Both the position numbers and the translations under genes were made by a program. The notes under the pieces were generated by a model. That model had not been told where the DNA came from. It was given only the letters and a program-made list of their open reading frames with translations, and did not search any database. Positions 7,245 to 10,063 of a stretch of DNA of 10,063 bases are shown piece by piece (position 1 is the stretch's first letter; each line of letters starts with the position of its first letter). The stretch spans positions 1-10,063 of the forward strand of contig PXTR01000054.1 in assembly GCA_003023245.1 (NCBI GenBank), read 5' to 3'. The DNA comes from Bacteroidetes bacterium QS_8_68_15 (lineage in GTDB: Bacteria; Bacteroidota; Rhodothermia; Rhodothermales; Salinibacteraceae).

Positions 7245-7631
7245 GTGAAACGCGTTTTTCCTCTGCTCGCGACTGCTCTGTTTCTGTCCGTGCTGACGGG
7301 GAGCCTGGCGGCCTGCGGGGACGGCTCGAGCGAATCGCCGGGCGGTTCGGGCCCCGCCGCGGCGCAGCTGACGGTCGCCGATCCCGCGCTCACGCGCCTC
7401 GAAGACGGCACGCGCCTGTTCACCGGCAAGCTCTACAACCCTACCGACCGGGCGCTCAGCCGGGCACAGGTGCAGGTCACGCTGCTCGATGCGCACAACC
7501 GCCGGATCGGCTCGATGTCCGTGCAGGTGCGCGACATCGCCGCCCGGGACACCACCGCGTTTCGCCAGCCTGTCACCGGGAGCAGCAAGGACGTCAGCGG
7601 CGCGCGCGTGCGGAGCATCACGGTGCTCTGA
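7245..7631 (+). CDS. Small lipoprotein with FxLYD-like domain
   Basis: A 128-residue secreted lipoprotein. A short Lys/Arg start and hydrophobic core (PLLATALFLSVLTGS) lead to a lipobox LAAC with C24 as the lipidated cysteine, then a Gly/Ser-rich tether (25-38). Residues about 56-112 (LFTGKLYNPTDRALSRAQVQ ... AFRQPV) have the pattern of FxLYD-type beta-sandwich domains: 'G-x-L-x-N-x-[ST]', then 'V-x-V-x-L-x-D', then a turn and a closing 'F-x-x-P-V'. That assignment is from memory of the family and moderately sure. The GTG at 7245 is chosen because it gives a proper signal peptide directly after repeat B; an upstream in-frame ATG at 7161 would only translate the repeat. It probably shares a transcript with valS, but a functional link is not evident. 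Surface or periplasmic role unknown. Confidence 0.8.
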   Translation: MKRVFPLLATALFLSVLTGSLAACGDGSSESPGGSGPAAAQLTVADPALTRLEDGTRLFTGKLYNPTDRALSRAQVQVTLLDAHNRRIGSMSVQVRDIAARDTTAFRQPVTGSSKDVSGARVRSITVL

Positions 7632-7855
7632 GGCGGTGCGCCGAGGCGCGCGTGGTTCCTCCGGGGGCGTAACAAACGGGACACGACCTGTGCATAATTC
7701 TTTACGGTGAGCAGCGCCCGCGGTCCTTCTGACGGGCGCGTTCCCAGGCGTTTCCCCGCCGTGGCATCGACTTTGTGCCTCTGGGCATCTGCAGTCGGGA
7801 TCGGTCGCTTTCGCGCCGCTCCGCTTTTTTCGCAGGTGCTCCCCCTTCACGACCT
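7632..7855 (+). promoter_or_regulatory. Gap with hairpin before the RsbW-like gene
   Basis: The 224-base gap holds a relatively AT-rich spot with CATAAT at 7693-7698, a possible -10 box without a convincing -35. It also holds a perfect 7-bp hairpin, GCGCCCG (7714-7720) with CGGGCGC (7733-7739), around a 12-base loop. There is no U-run after the stem, so it is a weak candidate terminator for the lipoprotein transcript or a leader structure for the next gene. No composite repeat is present here, unlike the other co-directional gaps, and I see no small gene. Confidence 0.2.
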
Positions 7856-8278
7856 ATGCGATACGACGAAGACTTTTCCGACCTGGACACGGCCATCGAG
7901 GGGGTGCAGACGCACCTTCAGCAGGAGATCGAGACGCGCACGAACGGGACGGTCGGGGCGCTGTACCGCCTGAAGCTGGCGGTGCACGAGTGGATGGCCA
8001 ACCTGGTGCGGCACGCCCGCTTCGCGGACCGCTCCCCCGAGGTGCACGTGCGCGTTCGGCGGCAGGAGGCCGGGGTGCACTGCGCCATCGAGGACAACTC
8101 CGAAGGCTTCGACCTCGAGGAGCAGTTGCGCCGGCAGGAGTGCACGGAGTCGTTTCACGAGATGCCCGAAAGCGGCATGGGCCTGCTCATGCTGAAGTCC
8201 AGCATTGAGCGCGTCGAGTATACGCCCGTCAGCGAGACGCAGAACCGCCTGGACCTGTTCGTCCGCCTCGACGAGTGA
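7856..8278 (+). CDS. RsbW-like anti-sigma factor / serine kinase ATPase
   Basis: A 140-residue GHKL-fold ATPase of the RsbW/SpoIIAB type, soluble and single-domain. The N box is LKLAVHEWMANLVRHA (residues 39-54) with E45, N49 and H53. The G1 box reads IEDNSEGFDLEE (78-89), and the G2 box is ESGMGLLMLKSS (105-116) followed by the typical IERVEY strand. Family members bind a sigma factor or phosphorylate a STAS-domain anti-anti-sigma protein; neither partner is in this window, so the target is unknown. In G1 the usual D-x-G-x-G-F has Ser82 where the first Gly is expected, which may alter nucleotide binding. The ATG at 7856 is chosen because the conserved fold begins just after it; the upstream in-frame GTG at 7775 would add an Arg/Ser-rich stretch unlike the acidic protein. 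It is convergent with the E1/rhodanese gene, stops 15 bases apart. Confidence 0.85.
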   Translation: MRYDEDFSDLDTAIEGVQTHLQQEIETRTNGTVGALYRLKLAVHEWMANLVRHARFADRSPEVHVRVRRQEAGVHCAIEDNSEGFDLEEQLRRQECTESFHEMPESGMGLLMLKSSIERVEYTPVSETQNRLDLFVRLDE

Positions 8279-8280
8279 AG

Positions 8281-8293
8281 TGCGCCGGGCGCA
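8281..8293. terminator. Short hairpin between convergent stop codons
   Basis: TGCGC (8281-8285) and GCGCA (8289-8293) form a perfect 5-bp stem around CGG. It fills nearly the whole 15-base space between the stop of the RsbW-like gene (8276-8278) and that of the E1/rhodanese gene (8294-8296). Its position suits a bidirectional terminator, but the stem is short and no T-run follows on either strand. Confidence 0.3.
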
Positions 8294-9462
8294 TCAATAC
8301 TTCGGCACGCTCGGGTCGATCTCGTCGCTCCAGGCGTGGACGCCGCCCTTGAGGTTCTTGGCGTCGAAGCCCTCGGAGCGCAGCAGCTCGGTCGCTTTCG
8401 CCGAGCGCCCGCCGGTGCGGCAGTGCACGACGATCTCGTCGCCCTTGTGCGCGTCGAGCTCGTCGAGGCGGTCCGGCAGTTCGTCGACGGGAATGAGGGC
8501 GCCGCCGAGGTTGGTGATCTCGTACTCGTGCGGCTTGCGCACGTCCAGCAGGAAGGGGGCGTCGTCGGTGCCGCGGCGCGCGTTGTAGTCCTGCACGGTG
8601 ATTTCGGGCACCTGGTCTTGGCTTTCGGAATCGCTCATGGCCTGGCCGTTTTGGGAGTCGGAGTCGGCGGACGGAAGCCCGCAAAAAGCTTCGTAGTCGA
8701 TCAGTTCCGTCTGCTCGGGGTCGTCGGCGCAGACGGGGCAGTCGGGATTTTTCTCGACGCGGAGGGTACGAAAGCCCGCCTCGAGGGTGTCGACGAGGAG
8801 CAGGCGCCCGACCAGCGGCTCGCCGATGCCCAGCAGCACCTTGATCGCCTCGGTCGCCTGCATCGACCCGATCAGGCCGGGGAGCACGCCCAGCACACCG
8901 CCCTCGGCGCAGGAGGGCACCAGCCCCGGCGGCGGCGGCTCTTCGTAGGCGCAGCGGTAGCACGGGCCCTCTTCGGTGGCAAAGAGGCGTCGTTGACGAG
9001 GTAGCGCGTGGGGAAGTTGTCCGTGCCGTCGGCCACCAGGTCGTAGTCCTCCCCGTCGATGATGTCGAGGGCATTGTCGGAGGTGAGGCGCGTTTCGTAA
9101 CGCTCAATCTCGACGTGCGGATTGATCTCGCGCAGGCGCTCTTCGGCGGCTTCGAGCTTGGAGCGGCCCACGTCGCTCTGGCCGAAGAGGACCTGACGCT
9201 GGAGGTTGGATGCCTCCACGCGGTCGAAGTCCACCAGTCCGAGGCGGCCCACGCCGGCGGCGGCGAGGTAGGTCGCCAGCGGCGAGCCGAGCCCGCCCGC
9301 GCCCACGATGAGCACGGACGAGGCCTTGAGTTTTTCCTGCCCCTCGCGCCCCACGTCGGGCAGCGTGAGGTGGCGGCTGTAGCGCTGAAGCTCATCGGTG
9401 GAGAGCTCGGCGGACGCCGCGCCGTTTTGCTGCTGCGGCGACGGTGCTGTTTGGGTCGGCAT
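8294..9462 (-). pseudogene. moeB: MoeB/MoeZ-type E1 with rhodanese domain, disrupted by deletion/frameshift
   Basis: Adenylyltransferase/sulfurtransferase that activates the C-terminal glycine of a ubiquitin-like carrier and thiolates it. The first frame (ATG at 9460-9462) shows RYSRH (27-31), VGAGGLGS (53-60), DFDRVEASNLQRQ with R89, and DGTDNFPTRYLVNDAS (145-160). The second frame resumes at FATEEGPCYRCAYEEPPPPG and continues with PSCAEGGVLG (presumed catalytic Cys), a second CxxC (CPVC) that with CYRC forms the zinc site, a Ser/Asp/Gln-rich linker, and a rhodanese domain (FLLDVRKPHEYE) with active-site loop CRTGGRS, ending PKY. At the junction (8981-8986) about 20 residues are missing, including the conserved GSI-x-RFEGQ strand, with a net loss of 3n+1 bases. 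It is therefore either inactive or mis-assembled. No remaining single frame encodes both E1 halves. The partner carrier gene lies just upstream across repeat C. Confidence 0.9.
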
Positions 9463-9466
9463 AGCA

Positions 9467-9568
9467 AGAAAGTCGAAGGTTGAAAGTGGAACGTCGAAGG
9501 TGTTTCAGCCCGCCGGCGCGTTTGCTTCACTCCCGCACTCCCATGCCCCCACACTCCCGCCCCCGGCA
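9467..9568. repeat. Composite intergenic repeat, copy C
   Basis: Five consecutive heptads of pattern NGAANGT occupy 9467-9501 (AGAAAGT, CGAAGGT, TGAAAGT, GGAACGT, CGAAGGT), starting five bases from the E1 start codon. They are followed by GTTTCAGCCCG (9502-9512), a GC-rich middle, and four 8-base units (9527-9558: TCACTCCC, GCACTCCC, ATGCCCCC, ACACTCCC), then a C-rich edge. The order along the + strand is the same as in copies A and B although the genes here run on the minus strand. Its right part is translated as the tail of the sulfur-carrier protein and supplies its stop codon (9527-9529). Confidence 0.75.
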
Positions 9569-9841
9569 CCCGCCGGCCACGGAGGGCACGATAGAGACCT
9601 CTTCGTCGCCGGAGAGGGGCGTGTCGGGGCCGCCGGTGTGGCGGATGTCTTCGTCGCCGACGTAGACGTTGACGAAGGAGCGCAGCTGGTCGTCATCGTC
9701 GTAAAGCTGCCCTCGCAGGTCGGGGTACTGCTCGGCGAGGTCGTCGAGCGCTTCGCCGACGGTGGCGCCTTCCGCCTCGGCGGTCGACTGGCCGTCGGTG
9801 TAGGAGCGCAGCGGCGTGGGGATGCGGACGGTGGCGGACAT
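9527..9841 (-). CDS. Ubiquitin-like sulfur carrier, MoaD/ThiS/CysO type, with repeat-encoded tail
   Basis: A 104-residue beta-grasp sulfur carrier. The pattern VRIPTPLRSYTDGQ (5-18), the helix ATVGEALDDLAEQYPDL (26-42), FVNVYVGDEDIRHTGGPDTP (56-75) and EVSIVPSVAGG (81-91) closely resembles mycobacterial CysO as I recall it, more than molybdopterin MoaD. Such carriers receive sulfur as a thiocarboxylate on their terminal Gly-Gly, here G90-G91, from an E1 of the MoeB/MoeZ type, which is the next gene downstream. The normal protein ends at Gly-Gly; this one continues for 13 residues (92-104), most of them encoded by octamers of repeat C, so the glycine is not free unless a protease trims it. The ATG at 9839-9841 is chosen since the fold begins at once; an upstream in-frame ATG would translate repeat D. 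The pathway could be cysteine synthesis, molybdopterin, thiamine or tRNA thiolation; context cannot decide. Confidence 0.88.
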   Translation of the reverse strand: MSATVRIPTPLRSYTDGQSTAEAEGATVGEALDDLAEQYPDLRGQLYDDDDQLRSFVNVYVGDEDIRHTGGPDTPLSGDEEVSIVPSVAGGCRGRECGGMGVRE

Positions 9842-9849
9842 AGCTTCGC

Positions 9850-9959
9850 GGTTTCGAGTTGAGGGTTGAACGTTGAAGGTTGCTCGGGTTGGCAGACCGC
9901 GTTGCTGGAGGCAGCTCACGCATCACGTTTCACGCATCACGTTTCACGCATCACGTTTC
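9850..9959. repeat. Composite intergenic repeat, copy D, with 3 x 14-bp tandem
   Basis: Heptads TTGAGGG, TTGAACG, TTGAAGG and TTGCTCG (9859-9886) are followed by GGTTGGCAGACCG (9887-9899) and a GC-rich middle. In place of the 8-base C-rich units of the other copies, there are three perfect tandem copies of ACGCATCACGTTTC (9918-9931, 9932-9945, 9946-9959). Each 14-mer is itself two related heptads, ACGCATC and ACGTTTC. It begins eight bases before (upstream of) the sulfur-carrier start codon on the minus strand, so it would form that gene's leader. Confidence 0.75.
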
Positions 9960-9986
9960 TGCTCGGAGCACGTCCTCCTGTCAGGG

Positions 9987-10063
9987 TCAAGAAGCCGTTT
10001 CGGAAAGAGACGCTACCTCGGCTTGATGAAACTGCGAGCGGTCGGGGGCGAGCGTCCAAGCGG
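9987..10063 (-). CDS. Possible C-terminus of a gene entering from the right edge
   Basis: On the minus strand the frame open from the window edge encodes 24 residues (AWTLAPDRSQFH, then QAEVASLSETAS) and ends in TGA at 9987-9989. Third positions are mostly G/C and the composition is protein-like, so this may be the end of an upstream gene of the sulfur-carrier cluster. It is too short to recognise. A plus-strand ATG at 10026-10028 opens a competing frame (MKLRAVGGERPS) to the edge, so strand is not certain. Confidence 0.25.
   Translation of the reverse strand, partial: AWTLAPDRSQFHQAEVASLSETAS

Noticed and set aside
7775..7855. RsbW-like protein beginning at GTG 7775
   Set aside because: The additional 27 residues are Arg/Ser-rich and unlike the family; ATG 7856 begins just before the conserved fold.
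9918..9959. CRISPR array
   Set aside because: Units are 14 bp and directly adjacent without spacers; no cas gene is nearby.

Overview
The window looks like chromosome from a halophilic member of the Bacteroidota, most likely a Rhodothermia/Salinibacter-like bacterium. The basis is very high GC with GC-rich third codon positions, strongly Asp/Glu-rich (salt-in type) proteins, no visible Shine-Dalgarno sequences, frequent GTG starts, and a carotenoid phytoene desaturase gene. The lineage is inferred from these general traits, not from a marker search.

Layout. 1-647: no clear intact gene; a palindromic repeat (10-99), an AT-rich patch with a perfect 14-bp palindrome (181-194), and an open frame that looks like a gene remnant (212-565). 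648-2534 (+): hybrid sensor kinase REC-PAS-HisKA-HATPase-REC. 2668-4244 (+): phytoene desaturase crtI, broken by an internal deletion and frameshift. 4467-7157 (+): valyl-tRNA synthetase. 7245-7631 (+): small FxLYD-like lipoprotein. 7856-8278 (+): RsbW-like anti-sigma/serine kinase ATPase. Convergent to these, 8294-9462 (-): MoeB/MoeZ-type E1 with C-terminal rhodanese, also broken by an internal deletion and frameshift. 9527-9841 (-): its likely ubiquitin-like sulfur-carrier partner, resembling CysO/MoaD. 9987-10063 (-): a possible gene C-terminus.

Probable transcription units are kinase-crtI, valS-lipoprotein, the RsbW-like gene alone, and carrier-E1/rhodanese on the minus strand. The last pair would make a thiocarboxylated carrier protein for cysteine, cofactor or tRNA sulfur transfer.

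The most unusual content lies between genes. Four copies of a composite repeat (7-bp TTGAAGG-like units, then a CAG-A/C-CCG core, then 8-bp CTCCC-type or 7-bp ACGNNTC units) fill the gaps at 2534-2663, 7148-7243, 9467-9568 and 9850-9959. All copies point the same way on the + strand whatever the gene direction, all lie between co-directional genes, and they run up to or into coding ends. One supplies the valS stop codon. Another adds a 13-residue tail behind the Gly-Gly of the sulfur carrier. Two out-of-frame deletions, plus a PAS domain lacking its start in the kinase, suggest either recent gene decay or recurring assembly error. This is the main thing to settle.
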